Origin: Ophiodon elongatus
Taxonomy: Eukaryota; Chordata; Actinopteri; Perciformes; Hexagrammidae
Assembly (NCBI GenBank): GCA_016806645.1
Contig: JACSYO010001600.1
Location: forward strand, 1,772,501 to 1,836,500
Length of the DNA: 64,000 nucleotides
Direction: 5' to 3'
Position numbers and translations under genes: made by a program. The notes under the pieces are model-generated. The model did not search any database. It worked only from the letters and a program-made list of their open reading frames with translations, and had not been told where the DNA came from. Of this stretch, positions 62,468-64,000 are shown piece after piece (within the stretch, counting starts at the first letter, position 1; the number at the start of each line of letters is the position of its first letter).

Positions 62468-64000
62468 TTTTCAGATCCCACTCACACTACCTGTGGAGAC
62501 CCTGGCACTCCTCTGTTTGGAAATCAGAACAACAGTCAAGGCTACCAGGTGTGAATATGTGGTCACACAAAAAATTGAATTCATATTGTAAAAACAAAAA
62601 GAAGCTTTTAATTGAGGCCTTTTTTTTAAATGCATGTGCTGTACATCTTTCAAAACTGACTGATTAATTGTTTCAGCTCTACACAATGTGTAAGGGGGAT
62701 GCCATCCGGTGTGTTGTTCCACAACTTAATGTGTATTCAATAATTACATAGAGTTTCAAGAAAGTAGAAATTAAGTTGATGAATGAATGTTAGTTTAAAA
62801 CAACAAATACTAATCATTAGGACTAACAATCTCCAAAGCAATGGATTTTGACAATTAACACCTCTTCTTTGTGCAAGACCTTTCTTGCTGTGATGTATAA
62901 TATGTATGCTCATAGTCCAGTCCACATGTTCACATGCTCTTGTGTACCCTCTTACAGATCAGCAGCACTGTGTTCTTCAGCTGTCGAAAGGGCTACTTAC
63001 TTCAGGGCTCCATTACTCGCACTTGTCTGCCCAACCTCACTTGGAGTGGTTTTCAACCCGAGTGCATTGGTAAGTACACAGTCTGCTCATTTTAACATAA
63101 AAGCATGTGTATTGTTAAGTGGAAATCTTAACATTGAGCAAAAGTTTGCACTGCTAAAAATGTGGTGCCCAAATATCCCCTATATTCTTCCTTGACCCCA
63201 AACCTCCACCTGGGCTGACTTTTTCTCTTCCACTATCTATGCTTTTTGCATTCTTATCTGTTGCTCCTCTGATCCCTCTCCCTGTTCATCTCCTCAACCC
63301 AACTTTAACCTTTTTCTCACTCTCTTCTTCTTTGGTCACTCTAATCCTTCTCTCCCTCTCTTTATCTAGCCCACCACTGCAGCCAGCCAGAGCTGCCAGC
63401 CCAGGCTGATGTTAGAGCCATTGAATTGCCATCCCTTGGCTACACACTGATCTATACATGTCAGCCTGGCTTCTACTTGGCCGGAGGATCAGAGCACCGG
63501 ACCTGCAGGTCCGATGGGAGCTGGACAGGGAAATCACCTCTCTGTGCAGGTATAAACATGGTTATATTACGTCCATGAGGGAATACTGAGAAATACTCAA
63601 TATTAAATATGCAAATACATGCATACACATGCAGCCTTTTTGCTTTTGCTGCTGTTAAATCTCTGCAATACTACTTACAAGACTGGAGTGAATGCTAACA
63701 CATAATTTATCATCTGACCTTGCACATGGGCACAAACAAGCACATTCACCAAACCTCATGAGACTATAGATGTGTGCACTTGGCCACCCACTTTCGCACA
63801 CAGATCTATTAAACACTTAAAACACTTCACCTCATATTCAGAATGTGCAGTTCCATTAGCAGTCTCTTTATAAACCACTGGGGTCTGTGCTGACTCGGGA
63901 TTCAGTGGGGACATTGGGCATTCAGCTAACGTTGACGAATAGCTGTGTTATCACTTGCTTATTCTCAGACACATGCCAGGGTAGGACGGCCTATCCATCA
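4334..64000 (+). CDS. csmd2: CUB and sushi multiple domains protein 2 (partial gene, 39 exons plus one candidate)
   Basis: This is the gene-level entry; exons follow separately. The product is a giant type I membrane protein whose ectodomain is built of CUB and sushi modules. In the family it acts at the neuronal surface (CSMD2 in dendrite and synapse formation; CSMD1 also as a complement regulator). The sequence shows the C-terminal part of CUB8, sushi 8, CUB9 to CUB13 each followed by a sushi, CUB14, then fifteen consecutive sushi domains. All sushi modules keep four cysteines, and most keep the W between the third and fourth. Many N-x-S/T sequons mark an extracellular protein. Nearly all introns between domains are phase 1, while introns inside domains are phase 0, 1 or 2. 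The signal peptide, CUB1 to CUB7, the transmembrane helix and the tail are outside the window. The paralogue choice (CSMD2 over CSMD1/3) is from recalled sequence; domain numbers assume the usual 14 CUB plus 28 sushi. Confidence 0.88.
4718..4909 (+). CDS. csmd2: csmd2 exon 2: sushi 8
   Basis: A whole sushi domain in one symmetric 1-1 exon: SCNDPG, FQCDPGY, ITC and FFWQPDPPTC give the four cysteines and the W. An N-G-T sequon follows the first cysteine. The acceptor is CTCCTTCAG and the donor is CACAG|gtaata. Confidence 0.96.
4910..6194 (+). other. Intron between exons 2 and 3
   Basis: 1,285 bp. It contains the decayed L2-like LINE fragment at 4984-5300. The remainder is AT-rich; the T-rich stretch at 5885-5990 is low-complexity and its antisense K-rich reading frame is not a gene. 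Confidence 0.85.
4984..5300 (+). mobile_element. Decayed L2-like LINE fragment (reverse transcriptase C-terminal end)
   Basis: One frame reads NYCNSLLSGLS, LSRLYLIQKSAA and TRKHDHIS, then ITYKGLGSLAPSYLSDLL. After a frameshift near 5180-5210 a second frame reads SRTMRSAY and NRAFAVRG. This is the order of conserved peptides at the C-terminal end of vertebrate L2-type pol proteins. A short internal deletion and the frameshift make it a dead relic. No 5' part, endonuclease or intact pol is present. Confidence 0.8.
6195..6333 (+). CDS. csmd2: csmd2 exon 3: CUB9, N-terminal part
   Basis: It begins by completing an alanine codon (APCGGNLTGPSG), then LILSPDYPEPYP and the second CUB cysteine in ECDW. 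N-L-T is a sequon. It ends in phase 2 (AACCA|gtaagc), inside the domain. Confidence 0.96.
6564..6751 (+). CDS. csmd2: csmd2 exon 4: CUB9, C-terminal part
   Basis: It completes a split glutamine codon, giving QFSLEPSYDFLHIYDGPDS. The acidic Y-D-F-L-x-I-Y-D-G segment is the usual CUB calcium-site strand. IESSSNTLFLAFRSDAS and GFVLQYT close the domain. It leaves in phase 1 (TACACAG|gtgggc). Confidence 0.96.
6752..10474 (+). other. Intron between exons 4 and 5
   Basis: 3,723 bp. No exon, recognisable repeat family or RNA gene is seen. A slightly GC-richer stretch at 8520-8800 and a short TG-rich patch at 9985-10035 are the only compositional features. The ORFs present are short and have no domain signature. 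Confidence 0.7.
10475..10669 (+). CDS. csmd2: csmd2 exon 5: sushi 9
   Basis: A complete 1-1 sushi exon: ENPRESCFEPG, YRCDSGY, LTCIMG and SWNKPKPIC. The spacer before the W is long (GGDGKPSW), as recalled for this position in CSMD proteins. N-G-T sequon. It is followed by a 758-bp intron (10670-11427) in which I see nothing else. Confidence 0.96.
11428..11544 (+). CDS. csmd2: csmd2 exon 6: CUB10, first part
   Basis: It encodes APCGGQYSGLDG, VVLSPGYPGNYS and SCLYSVVVPKDY. A symmetric 1-1 exon of 117 nt; CUB10 is spread over three exons. Confidence 0.95.
12089..12178. repeat. CA microsatellite, about 35 perfect units
   Basis: CA is uninterrupted from 12089 to 12158, then CT, then further CA with a CG interruption. 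Likely length-polymorphic. Confidence 0.97.
12395..12571. repeat. Minisatellite, 18-bp unit, 9.8 copies
   Basis: The unit is GAAGTCTCACGGCTTGAC. Nine full copies and a 15-nt tenth follow head to tail with no spacers. Two linked variant sites occur: the first triplet is GAA or GGA, and CTT may be ATT. Order: copies 1 and 3 GAA/CTT, 2 GGA/CTT, 4-6 GGA/ATT, 7-10 GAA/CTT. The unit is a multiple of three and stop-free in several frames, which explains the repetitive ORFs on both strands. Confidence 0.97.
13655..13768 (+). CDS. csmd2: csmd2 exon 7: CUB10, middle part
   Basis: It encodes VVFSQFAFFQTALNDIVEVYDGATQHSRVL and ends LSGAHT. This is the central CUB segment with the D-I-V-E-V-Y-D-G strand. 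Symmetric 1-1, 114 nt; the donor is CACACAG|gtactt. Confidence 0.95.
13769..17421 (+). other. Intron between exons 7 and 8
   Basis: 3,653 bp. A CpG-dense patch lies at 16332-16405. A G8 run lies near 14266-14273 and a small CA run near 14213-14224. No exon or repeat family is recognised. Confidence 0.75.
16332..16405. other. CpG-dense intronic patch
   Basis: Eleven CpG dinucleotides fall within 74 bp, including GCGCGG, ACGCGCGC and ACGCGT, in an intron that is otherwise CpG-poor. There is no open reading frame of note. It could be a protected regulatory element, or the CpG content may be chance. Confidence 0.6.
17422..17517 (+). CDS. csmd2: csmd2 exon 8: CUB10, last part
   Basis: A 96-nt 1-1 exon encoding GESLPLATSNQILIRF and the closing strand GFHLVYQ. 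The acceptor is weak in pyrimidines near the AG (CCCCATCAAAG). The following intron (17518-18240, 723 bp) contains an alternating purine-pyrimidine tract. Confidence 0.95.
17635..17696. repeat. TG/CG alternating tract (Z-DNA-prone)
   Basis: Sixty-two nucleotides alternate strictly between purine and pyrimidine: about 15 TG units, then ATGCGCGTGTGCGC-type blocks repeated three times. It starts 117 nt after the exon 8 donor. Confidence 0.95.
18241..18444 (+). CDS. csmd2: csmd2 exon 9: sushi 10
   Basis: It encodes AVPRTSATQCSSVPEPRNG, FECSPGYMLEG, IECLTVP and AQWNSSIPSC: four cysteines plus W. N-S-S sequon. Symmetric 1-1, 204 nt. The AVPRTS...TQCSSVPEPR lead-in is a CSMD family hallmark. Confidence 0.97.
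18445..19390 (+). other. Intron between exons 9 and 10
   Basis: 946 bp, containing the imperfect CA repeat at 18737-18830; otherwise nothing recognised. Confidence 0.85.
18737..18830. repeat. Imperfect CA microsatellite
   Basis: CA units interrupted by CG, GA and TA steps. Confidence 0.95.
19391..19515 (+). CDS. csmd2: csmd2 exon 10: CUB11, first part
   Basis: It encodes VPCGGNLTHRTG, ILSPGFPEPYLNSLNC and WKITVPEGSGIQ. It leaves in phase 0. The donor CAG|gtttct lacks consensus at +3 to +5, and the frame stays open for 31 codons into the intron (stop at 19609-19611). I place the border here because exon 11 resumes exactly as IQVISF, so GIQ|IQ joins in frame. Confidence 0.92.
19516..22472 (+). 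other. Intron between exons 10 and 11
   Basis: 2,957 bp. It contains a tRNA-derived SINE-like repeat on the minus strand (21350-21602) and a short CTATA repeat near 21918-21945. The acceptor has a T-rich tract (T11, then GTCTCAG). Confidence 0.8.
21350..21602 (-). mobile_element. Degenerate tRNA-derived SINE-like repeat
   Basis: Read on the minus strand, TGAGCGAGTCCTTC (21586-21599) sits at the position of a pol III A box and GGTGATTTAATCC (21558-21570) at a decayed B box, followed by CCGGCTCC and GTCCTTGGGCAA. Related repeats (GGTGGTTCGATCCCCGGCTCC ending in CTTGGGCAAG) are very common in teleost genomes, from memory. The B box has lost consensus bases, so it is probably inactive. Confidence 0.65.
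22473..22569 (+). CDS. csmd2: csmd2 exon 11: CUB11, middle part
   Basis: It encodes IQVISFVTEQNWDSLEVFDG and GDNTDTMLGSFS. It enters in phase 0 and leaves in phase 1. Length 97 nt, so skipping would shift the frame. It is followed by a 927-bp intron (22570-23496) with nothing recognised. Confidence 0.96.
23497..23601 (+). CDS. csmd2: csmd2 exon 12: CUB11, last part
   Basis: It encodes TTVPALLNSTSNQLYLHF, then SDISVSAAGYRLEYK. The string VPALLNSTSNQLYLHF is almost invariant in CSMD proteins as I recall them. N-S-T sequon. Symmetric 1-1; the donor is strong (AAAA|gtaagt). The 360-bp intron that follows (23602-23961) holds nothing recognisable. Confidence 0.97.
23962..24080 (+). CDS. csmd2: csmd2 exon 13: sushi 11, first part
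   Basis: It encodes TVSLTSCPEPVVPMNSIKVG and VVSFQCEPGYTLQ: the first two sushi cysteines. It leaves in phase 0, splitting the domain right after the C-x-P-G-Y strand. Confidence 0.96.
24081..25799 (+). other. Intron between exons 13 and 14
   Basis: 1,719 bp, AT-rich. Two trivial short direct repeats (TGGACTGGA near 24218; TCATCTGGGCTT near 24706) are the only structures noted. Confidence 0.75.
25800..25869 (+). CDS. csmd2: csmd2 exon 14: sushi 11, last part
   Basis: A 70-nt exon encoding GNSHITCMPGTVRRWNYPPP and LC, with the third and fourth cysteines and the W. Phase 0 in, phase 1 out. The small size and non-triplet length mean skipping would destroy the frame. Confidence 0.96.
25870..27312 (+). 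other. Intron between exons 14 and 15
   Basis: 1,443 bp. Pyrimidine-rich at its start (25870-25970) and around 26640-26830; no gene or repeat family recognised. Confidence 0.75.
27313..27429 (+). CDS. csmd2: csmd2 exon 15: CUB12, N-terminal part
   Basis: It encodes AQCGGIREEMEG, MILSPGFPGNYPSNGDC and WRIYLPVGY. Symmetric 1-1, 117 nt, the same length as the corresponding CUB10 exon 6. Followed by a 247-bp intron. Confidence 0.96.
27677..27886 (+). CDS. csmd2: csmd2 exon 16: CUB12, C-terminal part
   Basis: It encodes GANLQFLNFSTEANHDFLEI, RNGPLDTSAVIGRFSG, TTSHETTVYFHSDHSQN and GFRFEYQ. N-F-S sequon. The D-F-L-E-I segment is the acidic CUB strand. Symmetric 1-1, 210 nt. Confidence 0.97.
27887..29170 (+). 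other. Intron between exons 16 and 17
   Basis: 1,284 bp, AT-rich, with nothing recognised beyond a normal acceptor (TCTCCCTCAG). Confidence 0.75.
29171..29359 (+). CDS. csmd2: csmd2 exon 17: sushi 12
   Basis: It encodes AYELQECPDPEPFRFG, FECLPGYQLMGH, LTCEHG and RNWDHPFPRC: complete sushi, four cysteines plus W. Symmetric 1-1, 189 nt. Confidence 0.97.
29360..32970 (+). other. Intron between exons 17 and 18
   Basis: 3,611 bp. It contains a TG microsatellite (29987-30087) and a short tandem of GCTAAAGCATACG near 32041-32070. The rest is unique and AT-rich without recognisable genes. Confidence 0.75.
29987..30087. repeat. TG microsatellite, interrupted
   Basis: About 18 perfect TG units, then TAGG interruptions, a second TG run and CGCG steps. 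Confidence 0.95.
32971..33148 (+). CDS. csmd2: csmd2 exon 18: CUB13, N-terminal part
   Basis: It encodes VPCGGNITSDNGTIFSPGYP, EEYPSSADCSW and INFTLLQVHGPHDFITLW. Three sequons (N-I-T, N-G-T, N-F-T). It ends in phase 2 inside a tryptophan codon (TCTG|gtaaga, completed by G). Confidence 0.96.
33149..34749 (+). other. Intron between exons 18 and 19
   Basis: 1,601 bp. It is somewhat GC-richer at 33780-34480. No gene signature; the ORFs there have no domain character. Confidence 0.75.
34750..34895 (+). CDS. csmd2: csmd2 exon 19: CUB13, C-terminal part
   Basis: It completes W-D-G-P-Q, then encodes KLGVFTDGEPNDPPSSTSNQ, VLIRFRS and GGLFRISYQ. The loop between GVF and SSTSNQ (TDGEPNDPP) lacks the usual S-G of other CUBs here. 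It leaves in phase 1 into a 100-bp intron. Confidence 0.95.
34996..35076 (+). CDS. csmd2: csmd2 exon 20: sushi 13, first part
   Basis: It encodes AYRLQFCLPPPIIPNAEILM, ASKEFKIG: the first sushi cysteine. The acceptor (CTCAATAAAG|CTTAC) has almost no pyrimidine tract and abuts AATAAA at 34989-34994. Symmetric 1-1, 81 nt. The reading frame, family match and donor (ATTG|gtaggt) support it. The next intron (35077-35754) is 678 bp with nothing recognised. Confidence 0.92.
35755..35868 (+). CDS. csmd2: csmd2 exon 21: sushi 13, last part
   Basis: It encodes DIVRYRCLPGYQLSG, ILTCRLG and FEGPPPTC. The usual tryptophan before the last cysteine is replaced by phenylalanine; I recall the same in mammalian CSMD2. 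Symmetric 1-1, 114 nt. Confidence 0.96.
36236..36275. repeat. 20-bp direct duplication
   Basis: CTGGTGCTGGTACGGTACGG is followed at once by a diverged second copy (CTGGTGCTGGTACAGTATGT). It lies directly beside the retroposon tail at 36277. Confidence 0.85.
36277..36325 (-). mobile_element. LINE-type 3' tail fragment
   Basis: On the minus strand it reads CCCCACTGGGGATTAATAAAG, then a TCAA simple repeat. The inverted CCCC-GGGG motif followed by an ATAAAG run and a tetranucleotide tail resembles the 3' end of teleost non-LTR retroposons. Only about 50 bp is present. Confidence 0.5.
37580..37925. other. Purine-rich (GA) tract
   Basis: About 345 bp of the + strand is dominated by G and A in GAGGA/GAAGA-like words, without a regular period. 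Possibly an old degenerate GA repeat. Confidence 0.7.
40547..40608. repeat. AC microsatellite, 31 perfect units
   Basis: An uninterrupted AC run, likely polymorphic. It explains the repetitive reading frames on both strands. Confidence 0.97.
42034..42222 (+). CDS. csmd2: csmd2 exon 22: CUB14, N-terminal part
   Basis: It encodes VTCPMNEVLTASTG, VIMSQSPGNGFPHFESCSW, GYNITFTIEHFQ and FDELEIFD. The C-P-x-N-E start is typical of the last CUB in CSMD proteins. The usual L-S-P-x-Y-P motif has become M-S-Q-S-P-G-N-G-F-P. N-I-T sequon. Symmetric 1-1, 189 nt. It is followed by a 902-bp intron (42223-43124) with nothing recognised. Confidence 0.96.
43125..43271 (+). CDS. csmd2: csmd2 exon 23: CUB14, C-terminal part
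   Basis: It encodes GPSRQSPLLITLSGNYSN, ITSSSNKVYLHWSFDH and GFRIRYT, the end of the last CUB. N-Y-S sequon. Symmetric 1-1, 147 nt. Confidence 0.97.
43272..45456 (+). other. Intron between CUB14 and sushi 14
   Basis: 2,185 bp. It is pyrimidine-rich at 43700-44260, giving a long S/P/L-rich reading frame that is not a gene. Two small perfect hairpins lie at 43488-43505 and 43593-43612. Confidence 0.75.
45457..45645 (+). CDS. csmd2: csmd2 exon 24: sushi 14 (first of the fifteen tandem sushi)
   Basis: It encodes VAYCSPHNNPVNGTVHS, FSCDQGFRLIGQ, ATCTRTAQG and YQWNAPVPLC: four cysteines plus W. N-G-T sequon. Symmetric 1-1, 189 nt. Confidence 0.96.
45646..47003 (+). other. Intron between exons 24 and 25
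   Basis: 1,358 bp with the TA19/T22 low-complexity run at 46478-46537; otherwise nothing recognised. Confidence 0.8.
46478..46537. repeat. TA dinucleotide run followed by T22
   Basis: Nineteen TA units run directly into 22 T. This may be a microsatellite or the tail of an old retroposed A-rich sequence on the other strand. Confidence 0.95.
47004..47189 (+). CDS. csmd2: csmd2 exon 25: sushi 15
   Basis: It encodes VTSCGMPVPPVNGSIGG, YQCNPGFQLAG, VICQDSGRWSP and PPRC. N-G-S sequon. Symmetric 1-1, 186 nt. A 165-bp intron follows. Confidence 0.97.
47355..47549 (+). CDS. csmd2: csmd2 exon 26: sushi 16
   Basis: It encodes PVTCPDIGHSAVEHGRWRLI, LICDPGYYYRGQRVIRCQAN and STWNYPDPRPVC. The VEHGRWRLI and ICDPGYYY segments match CSMD2 better than CSMD1/3 from memory. 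N-S-T sequon. Symmetric 1-1, 195 nt. A 255-bp intron follows. Confidence 0.97.
47805..47978 (+). CDS. csmd2: csmd2 exon 27: sushi 17
   Basis: It encodes IISCGDLGTPPNGNKIG, TLTVYGATAIFSCNTGY, TLVGSRVREC and LWSGTQVQC. Exactly 174 nt, the most frequent sushi exon length here. A 118-bp intron follows. Confidence 0.97.
48097..48270 (+). CDS. csmd2: csmd2 exon 28: sushi 18
   Basis: It encodes AGHCGTPEPIVNGQINGENY, VVYQCNPGFRLIG, VRICEQDHRWSG and TPVC. The A-G-H-C-G start is family-specific. 174 nt, 1-1. The next intron (48271-49090, 820 bp) carries an inverted-repeat element. Confidence 0.97.
48704..48942. mobile_element. MITE-like inverted-repeat element
   Basis: The left end GGGGCGAATTCACAAA (48704-48719) and right end TTTGTGAATTCGACCC (48927-48942) are near-perfect inverted repeats about 240 bp apart, and a third related word (CCAATTCACAAAAAC) lies inside. 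There is no coding capacity. I see no clear target-site duplication. Read as a small non-autonomous DNA transposon relic. Confidence 0.55.
49091..49264 (+). CDS. csmd2: csmd2 exon 29: sushi 19
   Basis: It encodes PITCGHPGNPTFGMTQGTQF, NLNDAVRFVCNTGY, STCQANGQWSNALPRC. 174 nt, 1-1. The donor is AAAA|gtaagt. Confidence 0.97.
49265..52482 (+). other. Intron between exons 29 and 30
   Basis: 3,218 bp. No exon, repeat family or RNA gene is recognised. The 145-codon open stretch at 50949-51386 has no domain signature. Confidence 0.7.
52483..52671 (+). CDS. csmd2: csmd2 exon 30: sushi 20
   Basis: It encodes IVNCTEPGHVENSIRQ, SGPHRYSFQTTVSYRCNPGY, YLLGTSSISCQGDG and TWDRSLPKC. N-C-T sequon. 189 nt, 1-1. 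Followed by a 670-bp intron (52672-53341), AT-rich and without recognisable content. Confidence 0.97.
53342..53515 (+). CDS. csmd2: csmd2 exon 31: sushi 21
   Basis: It encodes LVLCDRPSMPPYAQISGDRR, TVGSVIRYSCIGQRTIIGN, RMCQLDGQWSG and LPHC. The usual C-G-x-P-G after the first cysteine is C-D-R-P-S here. The second cysteine is followed by I-G-Q-R instead of x-P/x-G-Y. N-T-T sequon. 174 nt, 1-1. Confidence 0.96.
53516..54675 (+). other. Intron between exons 31 and 32
   Basis: 1,160 bp, AT-rich at the 3' end (T11 near 54540); nothing recognised. Confidence 0.75.
54676..54858 (+). CDS. csmd2: csmd2 exon 32: sushi 22
   Basis: It encodes GEASGLCGDPGIPVHGIRLG, AIVRFSCEPGYVLKG, ERTCLTNGTWLGTQPEC. 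The GIPVHGIRLG segment resembles CSMD2. N-G-T sequon. 183 nt, 1-1. Confidence 0.97.
54859..57716 (+). other. Intron between exons 32 and 33
   Basis: 2,858 bp. It holds a decayed LINE 3' end (55163-55559) and a short CA/CCACC-rich stretch near 56908-56960. Confidence 0.8.
55163..55559 (+). mobile_element. 3' end of a teleost non-LTR retrotransposon (5'-truncated, decayed)
   Basis: The sequence follows the order of the abundant fish LINE 3' end: GAGCTATGGGTAGTGACC, GGTGAGAAGCTTGGATATC, GATCGGGATGCC, CGTCCAACTGG, AGCAGACCCAGAAGAC, CATCTGGCCTTGGAACGCC, GAGGAGCTGGAGGACATCGC and a final ATGGATGGATGG tail. The translated peptide resembles W-E-R-L-G-I-P-x-E-E-L-E but is broken by frameshifts and stops, so it is not functional. 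I am unsure of the clade. Confidence 0.8.
57717..57893 (+). CDS. csmd2: csmd2 exon 33: sushi 23
   Basis: It encodes VISCGNPGTPRNAQILIHDG, SITYACRDGYYSTGLLSRHC and SWTGNMPEC. N-G-S sequon. 177 nt, 1-1. Confidence 0.97.
57894..59964 (+). other. Intron between exons 33 and 34
   Basis: 2,071 bp, containing the SINE at 57980-58269; otherwise AT-rich with nothing recognised. Confidence 0.8.
57980..58269 (+). mobile_element. tRNA-derived SINE, degenerate
   Basis: The head has an A-box-like TAGTGGCTAGCAC (57993-58005) and B-box-like GGTTCAATCCC (58032-58042), with CGCCTCACAGCAAGA between them. The body has AAGACATGCAG, AAATTGCCCGTAGGTGT, AGGGTGTACCCTGCC and AGCTGGGATCGGCTCC, and the tail is GGATAAGTGGTTATG plus AATGGATGG. 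This order matches a very abundant teleost repeat. A stretch after the B box appears deleted. Confidence 0.82.
59965..60144 (+). CDS. csmd2: csmd2 exon 34: sushi 24
   Basis: It encodes VINCGDPGVPANGVRLGNDF, YNRTVSYQCSPGF, STLICTKDRTWNVTKPHC. Sequons N-R-T and N-V-T. 180 nt, 1-1. A 181-bp intron follows. Confidence 0.97.
60326..60499 (+). CDS. csmd2: csmd2 exon 35: sushi 25
   Basis: It encodes AIVCGAPPIIPNGQVVG, TWGSSISYSCNQGYQLS, LTCQGNGNWSGEKPQC. N-W-S sequon. 174 nt, 1-1. A 205-bp intron follows. Confidence 0.97.
60705..60878 (+). CDS. csmd2: csmd2 exon 36: sushi 26
   Basis: It encodes PVFCGDPGMPAQGRREDRGF, VSFSCYPPLILVGSTRRYC and GTWSGTQPSC. The GRREDRGF and C-x-P-P-L-x-L-V-G segments are strong CSMD2 markers from memory. 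174 nt, 1-1. Confidence 0.97.
61262..61466. mobile_element. Possible second MITE-like inverted-repeat element
   Basis: CAGGGG...GTTT..CC-AAA-TTTGCA at the left is loosely inverted at the right (TTGCAAAACATTTTAATAAAC, then CCCCTG). The left end also resembles that of the element at 48704 (GGGG, TTCAC, AAA, TTGCAGCA in the same order). There is no coding capacity or clear target duplication. Degenerate. Confidence 0.4.
62415..62464 (+). repeat. (TG)25 tract in the 3' splice site of exon 37
   Basis: Twenty-five uninterrupted TG units, then TATTTTTCAG|ATCCC. The usual pyrimidine tract is replaced by TG repeat plus a five-T run ending 10 nt from the acceptor. Confidence 0.96.
62475..62548 (+). 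CDS. csmd2: csmd2 exon 37: sushi 27, first part
   Basis: A 74-nt exon encoding DPTHTTCGDPGTPLFGNQ and NNSQGYQ. Phase 1 in, phase 0 out (CTACCAG|gtgtga), so skipping breaks the frame. N-N-S sequon. DPT-TTC and QNNSQGYQ match CSMD2 from memory. The 409-bp intron that follows (62549-62957) has nothing recognised. Confidence 0.95.
62958..63069 (+). CDS. csmd2: csmd2 exon 38: sushi 27, last part
   Basis: It encodes ISSTVFFSCRKGYLLQGSI, TRTCLPNLTWSGFQPEC: cysteines two to four and the W. N-L-T sequon. Phase 0 in, phase 1 out. A 300-bp pyrimidine-rich intron follows. Confidence 0.96.
63370..63549 (+). CDS. csmd2: csmd2 exon 39: sushi 28 (last sushi)
   Basis: It encodes AHHCSQPELPAQADVRAIEL, GYTLIYTCQPGFYLAGGSEH, RTCRSDGSWTGKSPLC. 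By family order this is the final sushi before the membrane-proximal stretch. 180 nt, 1-1. Confidence 0.97.
63969..64000 (+). CDS. csmd2: Possible start of csmd2 exon 40 (juxtamembrane linker)
   Basis: After TTATTCTCAG an open phase-1 frame reads DTCQGRTAYPS to the window end. The position, 419 bp after sushi 28, and the acceptor fit the linker exon expected there. The 11 residues do not match anything I recall, so this is tentative. Confidence 0.4.

Larger units (their letters stand above)
60879..62474 (+). other. Intron between exons 36 and 37
   Basis: 1,596 bp. It contains an inverted-repeat element (61262-61466) and ends in the (TG)25 tract next to the exon 37 acceptor. Confidence 0.85.

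Overview
This window is eukaryotic, almost certainly from a teleost fish. It holds the middle-to-late part of one very large gene on the + strand, which I call csmd2 (CUB and Sushi multiple domains 2). Thirty-nine exons with GT-AG borders can be placed between 4334 and 63549, and a fortieth may begin at 63969. Joined, the 39 exons give 6,044 nt: one leading base, 2,014 uninterrupted codons and one trailing base. Every junction keeps frame. The teleost assignment rests on compact introns (100 bp to about 6.2 kb), abundant CA/TG microsatellites, and decayed L2-like LINE, tRNA-derived SINE and small inverted-repeat relics of types common in fish.

Layout. 1-4333 is the 3' part of an upstream intron; the exon carrying the start of the first CUB domain lies outside the window. 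4334-35868 carries alternating CUB and sushi (CCP) domains, numbered CUB8 to CUB13 and sushi 8 to 13 by counting back from the family's usual 14 CUB plus 28 sushi. After the largest intron (35869-42033) comes CUB14 (42034-43271), then fifteen sushi domains in a row (45457-63549), mostly one exon each. The membrane-proximal region, transmembrane helix and cytoplasmic tail would follow downstream of the window.

The paralogue call comes from recalled family sequence. Segments such as VEHGRWRLI and ICDPGYYY in sushi 16, GIRLG in sushi 22, GRREDRGF in sushi 26, and DPT-TTC plus QNNSQGYQ in sushi 27 read as CSMD2 rather than CSMD1 or CSMD3. The family encodes giant single-pass neuronal and epithelial membrane proteins implicated in synapse formation and, for CSMD1, complement regulation.

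I see no second gene, no complete mobile element, no structural RNA, no CRISPR array and no prokaryotic feature. The points most worth checking concern splicing: a (TG)25 plus short T tract directly in front of the sushi 27 acceptor, a weak donor in CUB11 with an open read-through, and a 100-bp intron whose acceptor abuts AATAAA. A short CpG-dense intronic patch, an 18-bp minisatellite, and two inverted-repeat elements that look related are also listed.
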